Assembly: GCA_020059985.1 (NCBI GenBank)
Contig: JAGVCI010000044.1
Coordinates: 1 to 8,577, forward strand
Reading direction: 5' to 3'
Length of the DNA stretch: 8,577 nt
Source: Candidatus Peribacterales bacterium
Lineage (GTDB): Bacteria; Patescibacteriota; Gracilibacteria; Peribacterales; Peribacteraceae
Both the position numbers and the translations under genes were made by a program. The notes under the pieces were generated by a model that searched no databases, was not told where the DNA came from, and saw nothing but the letters and a program-made list of their open reading frames with translations. Shown in pieces: positions 1 through 7,053 of this stretch (its first letter is position 1; each line of letters opens with the position of its first letter).

Positions 1-152
1 CGCTGGCAGCCATGTTCGGGTACGCCACCGATCTCAGGTCCATGACCCAAGGTCGTGCGAGCTACAGCATGGAATTCGCGCACTATAACAAAGTGCCGAA
101 GAACGTCGCTGAAGACATTATCGCCACACGTGGCGGAGGATCGCGCAGATAA
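1..152 (+). CDS. fusA: Elongation factor G, C-terminal end (partial)
   Basis: The reading frame is open from base 3 to a TAA at 150-152 and gives 49 residues beginning LAAMFGYATDLRSMTQGRAS and ending in GGGSRR. The MFGYATxLRSxTxGRASYxMEF stretch is the hallmark of the last domain (domain V) of EF-G, the ribosomal translocase GTPase. The segment NVAEDIIATRG that follows is the usual C-terminal helix. The rest of the gene lies left of the window. ribD follows after 20 bases on the same strand with no terminator between them, so read-through from fusA is possible. Identification as EF-G is firm. A fusA paralogue such as a tetracycline-resistance-type EF-G cannot be excluded from this fragment alone. 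Confidence 0.93.
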   Translation, partial: LAAMFGYATDLRSMTQGRASYSMEFAHYNKVPKNVAEDIIATRGGGSRR

Positions 153-172
153 AGCGCCTTCTCTGCTACGGT

Positions 173-1168
173 ATGGACATGCACGACTTGGACTTCCTTT
201 ACAGCTGCCTAGCGATTGCTGAGCGTGGGCGTGGAACGACGGGGATCAATCCTCTCGTGGGAGCGGTCCTTGTTCGTGATGGGAAGATTATCGCCGAAGG
301 CTGGCACGAGGAGTATGGAGGGCCCCACGCGGAGCCCATGCTGCTCACGAAATTCACGTCGAAAATTTGGCCTACTGATAGGCTCTTCGTGAATATAGAG
401 CCGTGCTGTCACCAGGGAAAAACGCCGCCTTGTACCGATATCCTGATCAAGAAAGGAGTGAAGAAGGTGGTTTTCGGGATGTTTGATCCGAATCCCTTGG
501 TAAGAGGGAAGGGAGTCGCAGCGCTTCGGAAGGCAGGAGTCGAGGTCATCGGTCCGATCGCTTCTGAGCTCTGTCGACGGAGGAACCGTGGTTTCGTTTC
601 CATCATGGAACAGGGTCGACCGTGGATAACTCTCAAAAAAGCGCAGACTATAATGGGGAAGATTGCCAATGATGATGGATCACGGCTCTGCATGACCTCT
701 CCTGTACAGAATGAATGGTCCCACACCTATCTTCGTTCGAGGCTGGATGCCATCCTCGTGGGTGTGCAGACAATTGTGACCGATAACCCTCAGTTGAATA
801 CAAGATTTGTACAAGAAAAGAATAGAGAGGTGAAAAATCCGCTTCGCATAGTGCTCGATACGAAGTTGAGCATTCCGCTTTCAGCTACCGTTGTCTCCGA
901 TTCCACTCCGGAAAAGACATTGATCGTGACGACCGTCAGATCGGGAAAGACGTTTGATGAACTGACGGAACGAGGAGTGAAGGTGTTGGTCTTACCAGAA
1001 GTATCGATCCCGAAACTTTGTCAGGCTTTGATCACTCCTCAGGGTGATTTTAACGGAATCAGCAGCATCTTGGTCGAGGGTGGACCCAAGACGTGGGATG
1101 CGTTTAAAGAAGCAGGGGCAGTGGATGAGGAGATGGTGTTGGTGGGGTCGGAAGTTAGTTGTAATTAA
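173..1168 (+). CDS. ribD: Bifunctional riboflavin deaminase/reductase RibD, apparently short at the C-terminus
   Basis: This enzyme deaminates diaminohydroxyphosphoribosylaminopyrimidine and then reduces the ribose with NADPH, the second and third steps of riboflavin synthesis. The N-terminal cytidine-deaminase-like half has INPLVGAV (residues 25-32), the zinc and proton-shuttle motif PHAEP (H52, E54) and PCCHQGKTPPC with zinc ligands C78 and C87. The reductase half starts near residue 150 (RPWITLKKA) and shows DAILVGVQTIVTDNP, LRIVLDT and ILVEGGPKTWDAF. Two things are odd. The usual S-x-D-G-K/R motif after TLKxA reads TIMGK, lacking the Asp. The protein also stops at residue 331, about 12 residues after the VDE motif, where the family normally runs on some 40-50 residues through the last strands. 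The stop lies at the border with an AT-rich gene. The start at 173 has no clear Shine-Dalgarno sequence; a second ATG at 179 is equally possible. No other riboflavin gene is in view. Confidence 0.93.
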   Translation: MDMHDLDFLYSCLAIAERGRGTTGINPLVGAVLVRDGKIIAEGWHEEYGGPHAEPMLLTKFTSKIWPTDRLFVNIEPCCHQGKTPPCTDILIKKGVKKVVFGMFDPNPLVRGKGVAALRKAGVEVIGPIASELCRRRNRGFVSIMEQGRPWITLKKAQTIMGKIANDDGSRLCMTSPVQNEWSHTYLRSRLDAILVGVQTIVTDNPQLNTRFVQEKNREVKNPLRIVLDTKLSIPLSATVVSDSTPEKTLIVTTVRSGKTFDELTERGVKVLVLPEVSIPKLCQALITPQGDFNGISSILVEGGPKTWDAFKEAGAVDEEMVLVGSEVSCN

Positions 1169-2201
1169 GCCATATCGGATGAGGAATTTTTTTATATTTT
1201 AACTCAATTTTTTTATCAAAAATCAAACCACCCAAATCTTTATCAATCATTTTTTGCAAAGTACAAAATAGCACAGATATTGCCACGCTGCTTTTTTGTA
1301 ATTGATTTTTTATGAAAAGATCAAAATCGTCTCCTTCTTCCATTAAATAATGATTACTTGGGAAATTAATATCACCATGTAATAGTCTTGATCGATAATC
1401 ATAAAATTCTTTAAAAACTCTGAGGTAGCTTTTTCTTTCCCCCAAGAACAATTGAGATTTTGTATCGATTTGGTCCAAAACATTATTTGAGCTCTCTGTA
1501 TAAAGTGATTCAATTCCAATTGCTGCCCAGAATATTCCTTCCGGGCTGATGTCTCCTGAATATTGAATTACATGAGTTAACGCATTAATTGCCCTTCCAA
1601 TTTTTGTTTTACTAATGAAATCAATTTCATCTTTGAAATTAAGAAGCCAATTCCATGTGACATCTAAATCAAGAGTGAGAGGTTTTGGCCATTCGCGTTC
1701 GAGTGCCTCCATCACTACCGAGGAAATACTATGAACGTATCTATTTGTTTCAAGTACAAAACTATCTCCGATTCTTTGTATTTCATTATCCATTCTAATA
1801 ACTCCTTTATTTCTTGCTTGGATTGCCCCAGCGGAACATAAAATTAAAGCAATCCACAAGTCATTAACTCTCTTTCTAAAAAGTGTTCTTAATTTTATTT
1901 TTTCCTGTTCCTCAATTACATTTGAAATTTCGCTAAATATTTTCAAGACGTACGGGCAGTATCGAACATGATTTGACAATTCAGGTAGTTCATCTACGTT
2001 CACATCTCCACTTTTCATCAATCGTAACTGCAATGTATGCTCAGAATTTATCGAAAATGGCAGTCCAGGATGATTAAGCTGTCCGATGATATGATGAAAA
2101 AAACTGTCCAGTTTATCATTTATTTTTGCGTCACGACTGTCCGATTCTCTATCATCAATTATAAAGTAGCAGCTGTATTCCATAGGTTTAAATAATATCA
2201 T
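1155..2201 (-). CDS. HEPN (Apea-like) domain protein, AT-rich, probable RNase toxin or defence factor
   Basis: The protein has 348 residues from the ATG at 2201. I recognise no full-length named homologue. The C-terminal third resembles the HEPN_Apea family: IGIESLYTESSNN (residues 228-240), then LGERKSYLRVFKEFYDYRSRLLHGD. The last part carries an R-x4-H motif (R270, H275) followed by Gly, the catalytic signature of HEPN ribonucleases. The N-terminal two thirds is a mixed region without recognised motifs and has no signal peptide or clear membrane segment. HEPN proteins of this type are often RNases in phage defence or toxin-antitoxin pairs; that role here is inference. The ATG lies 5 bases after the stop of the flavin reductase gene, suggesting coupled translation, and no separate promoter or ribosome site is evident. 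A GTG at 2240 would add 13 residues overlapping the upstream gene. Base composition is far more AT-rich than its neighbours (two of the 60-base rows are near 25% GC), a sign of recent acquisition. Its stop overlaps the ribD end by 14 bases. Confidence 0.72.
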   Translation of the reverse strand: MILFKPMEYSCYFIIDDRESDSRDAKINDKLDSFFHHIIGQLNHPGLPFSINSEHTLQLRLMKSGDVNVDELPELSNHVRYCPYVLKIFSEISNVIEEQEKIKLRTLFRKRVNDLWIALILCSAGAIQARNKGVIRMDNEIQRIGDSFVLETNRYVHSISSVVMEALEREWPKPLTLDLDVTWNWLLNFKDEIDFISKTKIGRAINALTHVIQYSGDISPEGIFWAAIGIESLYTESSNNVLDQIDTKSQLFLGERKSYLRVFKEFYDYRSRLLHGDINFPSNHYLMEEGDDFDLFIKNQLQKSSVAISVLFCTLQKMIDKDLGGLIFDKKIELKYKKIPHPIWLNYN

Positions 2202-2206
2202 CTTTA

Positions 2207-2878
2207 TTATCCAATTTTCTTCACCACTCTCTCTCCCCACGCAAAGATTTTCTTACGGAAGGTCATCATCGCGGGGAGTTTTCCGGTGTCATGGTACACA
2301 CGACAGATCTTCGCGAACTTCTCGCCTGCTTTTCGCATGTGTGCGAGTGACCTCGGGCGTTCATCCACGACCAGACCGAACTTGCCCTTTCCCTTGGTGC
2401 ACCGAGGCTCGTAGTGCGTGCCTGCGAGGGTAGCGCCGAAGTATTGGAGTCCTACGGGGACAGAACTCGTCGTCTGCTTGAGGAGTGCCCAAGCTGGCCC
2501 CGGCGCGCCGCCCGTGAAGATGAGGTAGAACGGTTTGCCATTCAGCGTCCCCTGCGTCCGTGTCTCATCCAGCGCGAAGCTGCCCATGCGGTCGATCAGG
2601 TTTTTGAGGTGTGCGGGAACACCGAAGTTCCAGATAGGGGAGGCGATCACTAACCCAGAGGACTTCTCGATCAAATCCTGGAGCATGCAGAAGTCTTCCT
2701 CCTGCGTGCAGGACTTCTCGTAGAAATCGATCGTGAAGTGGTTGATCTTCAGATCTTTGAGTCTGCGCGTGTGGATGTGCGCATCGCCCTCCTGCTGTAT
2801 ACCCTGCGCGAATGCGTTGGCGAGCGCGTGCGAATTGCTCGGGTCATTGGTGCCTGCGACGAGGACGAGAATATCCAT
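2207..2878 (-). CDS. Flavodoxin-fold NAD(P)H-dependent FMN/quinone reductase
   Basis: The 223-residue protein belongs to the NADPH-dependent FMN reductase family of cytoplasmic flavodoxin-like enzymes that pass electrons from NAD(P)H to FMN, quinones or related acceptors. It begins with a beta strand and phosphate-binding loop, MDILVLVAGTNDPSNS (residues 1-16). The family core SPIWNFGVPAHLKNLIDRM (residues 80-98) binds the flavin ring, and LNGKPFYLIFTGGAP (112-126) is the next strand and loop. The C-terminal 60 residues are basic and less typical. The ATG at 2878 was chosen because the fold starts there; the upstream ATG at 2983 would add 35 unconvincing residues. No good Shine-Dalgarno sequence precedes either one. 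It is divergent from nrdJ across a gap that holds the NrdR boxes, and the HEPN gene follows 5 bases downstream. The exact substrate cannot be read from sequence. Confidence 0.85.
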   Translation of the reverse strand: MDILVLVAGTNDPSNSHALANAFAQGIQQEGDAHIHTRRLKDLKINHFTIDFYEKSCTQEEDFCMLQDLIEKSSGLVIASPIWNFGVPAHLKNLIDRMGSFALDETRTQGTLNGKPFYLIFTGGAPGPAWALLKQTTSSVPVGLQYFGATLAGTHYEPRCTKGKGKFGLVVDERPRSLAHMRKAGEKFAKICRVYHDTGKLPAMMTFRKKIFAWGERVVKKIG

Positions 2879-2927
2879 CGGCGGTAGCTTAACAGAATCG
2901 CGAGCGTCACTCTCATTTTTCTTCGTG

Positions 2928-2961
2928 GTGACACACCTCGGGGTGACTTTTATTGTGTGAC
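2928..2961. repeat. Three GTGAC copies at 14-15 base spacing upstream of the flavin reductase
   Basis: GTGAC occurs at 2928-2932, 2943-2947 and 2957-2961. The last two copies extend to GTGACTTT. The spacing is not a full number of helical turns. The site lies 50-83 bases upstream of the reductase ATG and could be an operator or chance. Confidence 0.3.
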
Positions 2962-3032
2962 TTTCCATGCAAAATATATTCACGATTCAACTCTCATCCT
3001 CGTCCATACCAATCCTTTGGTAGTTGAGTGAA

Positions 3033-3048
3033 AGACCATATATCGTGT
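3033..3048. promoter_or_regulatory. NrdR box, distal copy
   Basis: The 16-mer AGACCATATATCGTGT matches the NrdR box consensus acaCwAtATaTwGtgt at 13 of 16 positions, including the central ATAT and the Gtgt end. NrdR is the ATP/dATP-sensing zinc-finger/ATP-cone repressor of ribonucleotide reductase genes. It normally binds two such boxes about three helical turns apart. This copy starts 33 bases before the better one at 3066. Confidence 0.75.
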
Positions 3049-3052
3049 GCGG

Positions 3053-3079
3053 TTGTTGTATGTCGACACAGCATATAGT
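3053..3079 (+). promoter_or_regulatory. Possible nrdJ promoter overlapping the proximal NrdR box
   Basis: TTGTTG at 3053-3058 could be a -35 element, and TATAGT at 3074-3079 a -10 element. The 15-base spacing is short of the ideal 17. The -10 would lie inside the NrdR box, which would explain repression by occlusion. The predicted leader to the ATG at 3107 would be only about 20 bases. Confidence 0.35.
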
Positions 3080-3081
3080 GT
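3066..3081. promoter_or_regulatory. NrdR box, proximal copy
   Basis: The 16-mer ACACAGCATATAGTGT matches the NrdR box consensus acaCwAtATaTwGtgt at 14 of 16 positions. Both outer arms are perfect (ACAC and GTGT). It ends 25 bases before the nrdJ ATG at 3107. Together with the copy at 3033 it forms the tandem arrangement characteristic of NrdR-controlled reductase operons, which implies that an nrdR gene exists elsewhere in the genome. Confidence 0.82.
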
Positions 3082-3106
3082 CTCGACGCCTCCCTTCCCT
3101 TTTCCC

Positions 3107-6100
3107 ATGAACCCTTCCGTATCGTCCGCTTCGCGCGTTTCTTCAAAGATTTCTTCTGCAAAACCGAAGCGCGGGCTCACAGGAAAAGGACTCTCCATCG
3201 AACGACATTTCACGACCCCGGGGAACGACCCACTAGAGGAGGTGAAGTACGAGCGCCGCAGGAGCGTGATCAAGAACACCGACGGGTCGGTGGTCTTCGA
3301 GATGGAGAACGCCGAGATCCCGGCTGCGTGGTCCCAGGTCGCGACCGACATCATGGTGAGCAAGTATTTCCGCAAGGCGGGAGTGCCCCAGGTCGATGAA
3401 AAGGGGAATGTCTTAAAGGATAAAGAGGGGAACGTCGTCACGGGACCGGAGAGGAGTGCCAAGCAGATCGTGCGACGACTTGCCGGGTGCTGGCGCCACT
3501 GGGGACAGGAGTACGGATACTTCGACACCGCGCAGGACGCCCAGGCGTTCGAGGACGAACTGAGCTACATGCTCATCCACCAGATCGCGGCACCGAACAG
3601 TCCACAGTGGTTCAACACAGGGCTGCACTACGCCTACGGGATCACGGGGACGCCTCAGGGGCACTACTACTGCGATCCGGAGACCGGAGAGATCCAGAGG
3701 AGCACAGACGCCTACACACACCCTCAGCCGCATGCCTGCTTCATCCAGTCGGTGGCTGATGACATGGTGAACGAGGGCGGAATCATGGATCTCTGGGTAC
3801 GCGAGGCACGTCTCTTCAAATTTGGATCCGGAACGGGAACGAACTTCTCTGCTCTCCGCGGCGAGGGCGAGCCGCTTTCGGGTGGAGGAAAGAGCTCGGG
3901 ACTCATGAGTTTCCTCAAGATCGGCGATCGCGCCGCGGGTGCTATCAAGTCTGGAGGAACGACCCGCAGAGCAGCCAAAATGGTCTGTCTCGATCTCGAT
4001 CACCCAGATATCGAAACTTTCATCGATTGGAAAGTGAACGAGGAGAAGAAGGTCGCGATCCTCGCGAAGTCGGGCTACGACACCGACTACAACGGCGAGG
4101 CGTACCACACGGTCTCGGGTCAGAACTCGAATAACTCCGTTCGTGTGCCGCATGCGTTCTTCGAGGCGGTGGAGAAAGATAGTGATTGGAACCTCTATTG
4201 GCGCACAGAACTCAAGAAAGCAGAGGCAGAAGATCGAACGGCGAAGCCTTCACGGGTGCTCAAGGCCAGAGAGCTCTGGGACAAGATCGGCTACGCCGCA
4301 TGGGCGTGTGCGGACCCGGGCGTGCAGTACGACACAACCATCAATGATTGGCACACGTGTCCTGCTGACGGACGGATCAATGCGTCTAATCCGTGCAGTG
4401 AGTACATGTTCCTCGACAACACCGCGTGTAACTTGGCCTCGATCAACCTCCTCGCGCTTTACGATGCACGCGAGCGTGGACCTGCGGCGAGTGGATTCAA
4501 AATAGAGGACTTCCGCCATGCAGTGCGCCTCTGGACGGTGGTGCTCGAGATCTCTGTGCTCATGGCGCAGTTCCCGAGCCAGGAGATCGCGCGTTTGAGT
4601 TACATCTTCCGCACACTGGGACTGGGCTACGCAAACCTCGGAGCGATGCTGATGCGTATGGGTATTCCGTATGACAGCGAGCAGGGTCGCGCCATTTGTG
4701 GGGCGATCACCGCCATCATGACAGGGGATTCCTACGCGACGAGCGCGGAAATGGCCAAGCACCTGGGTGCGTTCCCCGGCTACGAGCGCAATCGTGATCA
4801 TATGCTCCGTGTGATCCGCAATCACCGCCGTGCGGCCTACGACGCGCAGGCGAGCGAGTACGAGGGGTTGCATGTTCTCCCGGTAGGCATCGATCAGGAT
4901 GCGTGTCCGAAAGATCTTTTAGATGCTGCGAAAGAAGCGTGGGATAGCGCACTCGCTCTCGGTGAGAAACATGGTTACCGCAACGCCCAGACAACCGTCA
5001 TTGCGCCGACAGGCACCATCGGACTCCTCATGGACTGCGATACCACCGGTGTCGAACCCGATTTCGCTCTCGTGAAATTCAAAAAACTCGCAGGTGGTGG
5101 CTACATGAAGATTGCGAATCAGTCGGTTCGCCCCGCTTTCGTGGCGCTCGGCTACAGCGAGAAGCAGGTGAACGAGATCATGCGTTACGTGATGGGCTCC
5201 ATGAGCCTCGAGGGCGCTCCGCACATCAATCGTGCGTCTCTCAAGGAGAAAGGTTTCCTTGACGAGGACATTGCGAAGATCGAGAAGAACCTCCCGGGGG
5301 TCTTCGAACTTCCGTTCGCCTTTAACCGCTGGACGCTGGGCGATGCGACGATGAAGCGGCTTGGGTTCAATGAGGAACAGATGAACGACTTCAACTTCAA
5401 CCTTCTCAAAGCACTCGGCTTCTCCAAGGAGCAGATCGAAGAAGCGAACCTCTACGTGTGTGGTCGCATGACCGTCGAGGGGGCACCGCACATGAAAGAC
5501 GAGCACCTGCCGGTCTTCGATTGCGCGAACAAGTGCGGCAAGACGGGTCAGCGCTTCATTGCTGCGGAGGGACACATCCGCATGATGGCGGCATCACAGC
5601 CGTTCATCTCGGGAGCGATCAGTAAGACAATCAACCTGCCGAACGAAGCGACGGTCGAGGACATCAAGAATGCGTACTTCCTCAGCTGGAAGCTCGGCAT
5701 CAAGGCAAACGCGCTCTACCGCGACGGCTCCAAGCTCAGCCAGGCGCTCAGTAACAAATCGGATACAAAGGACGAGAAGGAGGACGCGAAAGAAGTGGTG
5801 AAGGAAATCGTCGAAAGGATCGTCTACAAGGAGACACCGCGTCGCCGCAAACTCCCCGACGAACGCATGTCCATCACGCACAAGTTCTCGGTGGGCGGTC
5901 ACGAGGGGTACTTGCACGTCGGTCTCTACGAAGACGGCAAGCCGGGCGAGATCTTCATCAAGATGAGCAAAGAGGGCTCCACGCTCTCCGGAGTCATGGA
6001 TACGTTGGCCCTAAGCCTCTCCATGAACCTGCAGTACGGCGTGCCGCTCGATGTGCTCTGTAGCAAACTGGTCCACACGCGCTTCGAACCGGGTGGAATG

Positions 6101-6514
6101 ACCATGAACCGCGAAATCCCGATGGTGAAGAGTCTCATGGACTACCTCGGTCGTTGGCTCGCTCTCAAGTTCCTCACGAAGGAAGAGGCGAAGAAGTTCC
6201 ACAACAGTGACCTCGTGGATCGTGCCTACAGCGAAGGAACAAAGAGTAAAGATGCTTTCGCGATGCGCCTGCCGATCGTTGATGAAGGTGCCGCAGCGCC
6301 CGCATCCACTCTGCAGATGGCGTTCGAAGAAAAAGAGCGTGTGGCCACCGAGCGAGCGGAGAAGGACGCTGGAACTGTCACGACCAAGATCGAAGCGGCG
6401 AAGCTCCAGGGTTTCACGGGTTCTATCTGTGGCACGTGCGCCAGCCTCCGCATGAAGGCGAATGGCTCGTGTGAAGTATGTCTCGATTGTGGAGCAACCA
6501 GCGGGTGCGGATGA
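3107..6514 (+). CDS. nrdJ: Class II (adenosylcobalamin-dependent) ribonucleoside-diphosphate reductase
   Basis: NrdJ makes deoxyribonucleotides using a B12-derived thiyl radical and needs no oxygen. The 1135-residue protein shows the catalytic motif NPCSE (N428, radical-bearing C430, E432). The redox pair is C211 in PHACFIQS and C441 in TACNLAS; the 11-residue step from C430 to C441 is that of class II enzymes. FKFGSGTGTNFS and APTGTIGLLMDCDTTGVEPDFAL are further barrel motifs. An insert carries two EGAPH motifs (E702 and E791), an apparent internal duplication. After the barrel come a charged linker near residues 880-925, a TSCPD domain (GGHEGYLHVGLYEDG to LVHTRFEPGG) and a Cys-rich tail (C1108, C1111, C1122, C1125, C1128, C1134) that should relay reducing power from thioredoxin. 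A GTG at 3047 would add 20 residues but lies inside a NrdR box, so ATG 3107 is preferred. The bases before it are pyrimidine-rich with no Shine-Dalgarno sequence. No adjacent nrdA, nrdB or nrdD genes are seen. Confidence 0.96.
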   Translation: MNPSVSSASRVSSKISSAKPKRGLTGKGLSIERHFTTPGNDPLEEVKYERRRSVIKNTDGSVVFEMENAEIPAAWSQVATDIMVSKYFRKAGVPQVDEKGNVLKDKEGNVVTGPERSAKQIVRRLAGCWRHWGQEYGYFDTAQDAQAFEDELSYMLIHQIAAPNSPQWFNTGLHYAYGITGTPQGHYYCDPETGEIQRSTDAYTHPQPHACFIQSVADDMVNEGGIMDLWVREARLFKFGSGTGTNFSALRGEGEPLSGGGKSSGLMSFLKIGDRAAGAIKSGGTTRRAAKMVCLDLDHPDIETFIDWKVNEEKKVAILAKSGYDTDYNGEAYHTVSGQNSNNSVRVPHAFFEAVEKDSDWNLYWRTELKKAEAEDRTAKPSRVLKARELWDKIGYAAWACADPGVQYDTTINDWHTCPADGRINASNPCSEYMFLDNTACNLASINLLALYDARERGPAASGFKIEDFRHAVRLWTVVLEISVLMAQFPSQEIARLSYIFRTLGLGYANLGAMLMRMGIPYDSEQGRAICGAITAIMTGDSYATSAEMAKHLGAFPGYERNRDHMLRVIRNHRRAAYDAQASEYEGLHVLPVGIDQDACPKDLLDAAKEAWDSALALGEKHGYRNAQTTVIAPTGTIGLLMDCDTTGVEPDFALVKFKKLAGGGYMKIANQSVRPAFVALGYSEKQVNEIMRYVMGSMSLEGAPHINRASLKEKGFLDEDIAKIEKNLPGVFELPFAFNRWTLGDATMKRLGFNEEQMNDFNFNLLKALGFSKEQIEEANLYVCGRMTVEGAPHMKDEHLPVFDCANKCGKTGQRFIAAEGHIRMMAASQPFISGAISKTINLPNEATVEDIKNAYFLSWKLGIKANALYRDGSKLSQALSNKSDTKDEKEDAKEVVKEIVERIVYKETPRRRKLPDERMSITHKFSVGGHEGYLHVGLYEDGKPGEIFIKMSKEGSTLSGVMDTLALSLSMNLQYGVPLDVLCSKLVHTRFEPGGMTMNREIPMVKSLMDYLGRWLALKFLTKEEAKKFHNSDLVDRAYSEGTKSKDAFAMRLPIVDEGAAAPASTLQMAFEEKERVATERAEKDAGTVTTKIEAAKLQGFTGSICGTCASLRMKANGSCEVCLDCGATSGCG

Positions 6515-6534
6515 TTTAATCGCTTTCTACGTGG

Positions 6535-6566
6535 AAAGGGGGTCCTGCTCGATCGGGGCCCTTTTT
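6535..6566 (+). terminator. Intrinsic terminator after nrdJ
   Basis: AAAGGG at 6535-6540 pairs with CCCTTT at 6559-6564. Inner pairs TCC with GGG are offset by unpaired Gs, and the T run reaches 6566. It begins 20 bases after the nrdJ stop. The T run overlaps the stop codon of the convergent small gene. The other strand has no comparable T tract, so it probably acts for nrdJ only. Confidence 0.65.
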
Positions 6567-6819
6567 AAAGAACCTCGTAGTCGCAGCCCGCACATTCAAG
6601 AATTGTTCTTTCCCGAAAGATGTTTTCTTTCGGATCCACCGTGAAATCGACGACAGCTTCATTTTTGCCTTTGGCTAATAAACTCGCAATGTGAGAACGA
6701 GCATCTTTATTACTGGTTTTAATGATTAGTTTTGGTCCTTCAATCTTCAGAGTGGCATCAGGATCAATTTCTTTGATTGCCCTGTGAAGTCGTGGGAGTT
6801 CGTCGCAAGCAGGTTTCAT
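6565..6819 (-). CDS. Small protein of unknown function with C-terminal CxxC
   Basis: I do not recognise this 84-residue protein. It begins MKPACDELPRLHRAIKEIDP, continues with a likely strand (LKIEGPKLIIKT, residues 24-35), then a helix (ARSHIASLLAK) and another strand (AVVDFTVD), and ends with ECAGCDYEVL containing C76 and C79. That alternation suggests a small alpha/beta fold with a terminal CxxC that could bind metal together with C5, or be redox-active. There is no signal peptide or membrane segment. No Shine-Dalgarno sequence precedes the ATG. It converges on nrdJ and its stop falls in the nrdJ terminator. Codon choice and base composition are more AT-rich than nrdJ. Coding status rests on the open frame and the plausible protein-like pattern only. 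Confidence 0.55.
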   Translation of the reverse strand: MKPACDELPRLHRAIKEIDPDATLKIEGPKLIIKTSNKDARSHIASLLAKGKNEAVVDFTVDPKENIFRERTILECAGCDYEVL

Positions 6820-7053
6820 GAGAACAAGGGGAAAATGGGATCGATTCTCGTCCCCTGAAGTTCACCCAGTCAATGGATATGTATTACATCGACAGGAACA
6901 GCACGCCGAAGGCGGCAACAATCAGGAAGGCACGCATGAAAAGTAAGGGAAGGGCCGCGAAGCCTATGGGTGTACGGGGTGTACGTTCAAGCCTCGAACG
7001 CTATTAGCCCTTGCAAGAGCGGAAAAAGATGAACAAATTAATGTTTCAGTAAA
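6820..7053. other. Gene-poor stretch with two tiny candidate frames
   Basis: No recognised gene, tRNA or other RNA is seen here. On the plus strand ATG 6873 opens a 44-codon frame ending in TAG at 7005-7007. Its product is rich in Arg and Lys (for example RKARMKSKGRAAK). On the minus strand, inside that frame, 6937-6884 encodes a 17-residue hydrophobic peptide, MRAFLIVAAFGVLFLSM. Neither has a ribosome binding site. The two are antisense to one another, so at most one is likely real, and chance is the default. The region may also hold the promoter of the small gene that starts at 6819. Confidence 0.4.
6968..6985 (+). repeat. Tandem duplication of a 9-mer
   Basis: GGGTGTACG occurs twice head to tail (6968-6976 and 6977-6985) without mismatch. 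A function is not evident. Confidence 0.7.

Noticed and set aside
1151..1168. Integron-type recombination site at the ribD/HEPN border
   Set aside because: GTTAGTT at 1154-1160 does not fit GTTRRRY, and no paired core or attC-like structure is seen at the other end of the AT-rich gene.
2879..2983. 35-residue N-terminal extension of the flavin reductase from ATG 2983
   Set aside because: The flavodoxin-like fold begins at MDILVLVAGT, and the extra residues resemble no signal peptide or domain.
3047..3106. Upstream GTG start for nrdJ adding 20 residues
   Set aside because: It would begin inside a NrdR box, and the added residues are encoded across the second box and the likely promoter.
3413..4153. 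246-codon minus-strand frame opposite nrdJ
   Set aside because: It is a mirror frame caused by GC-biased codon use in nrdJ, with an implausible Arg/Val-rich product.
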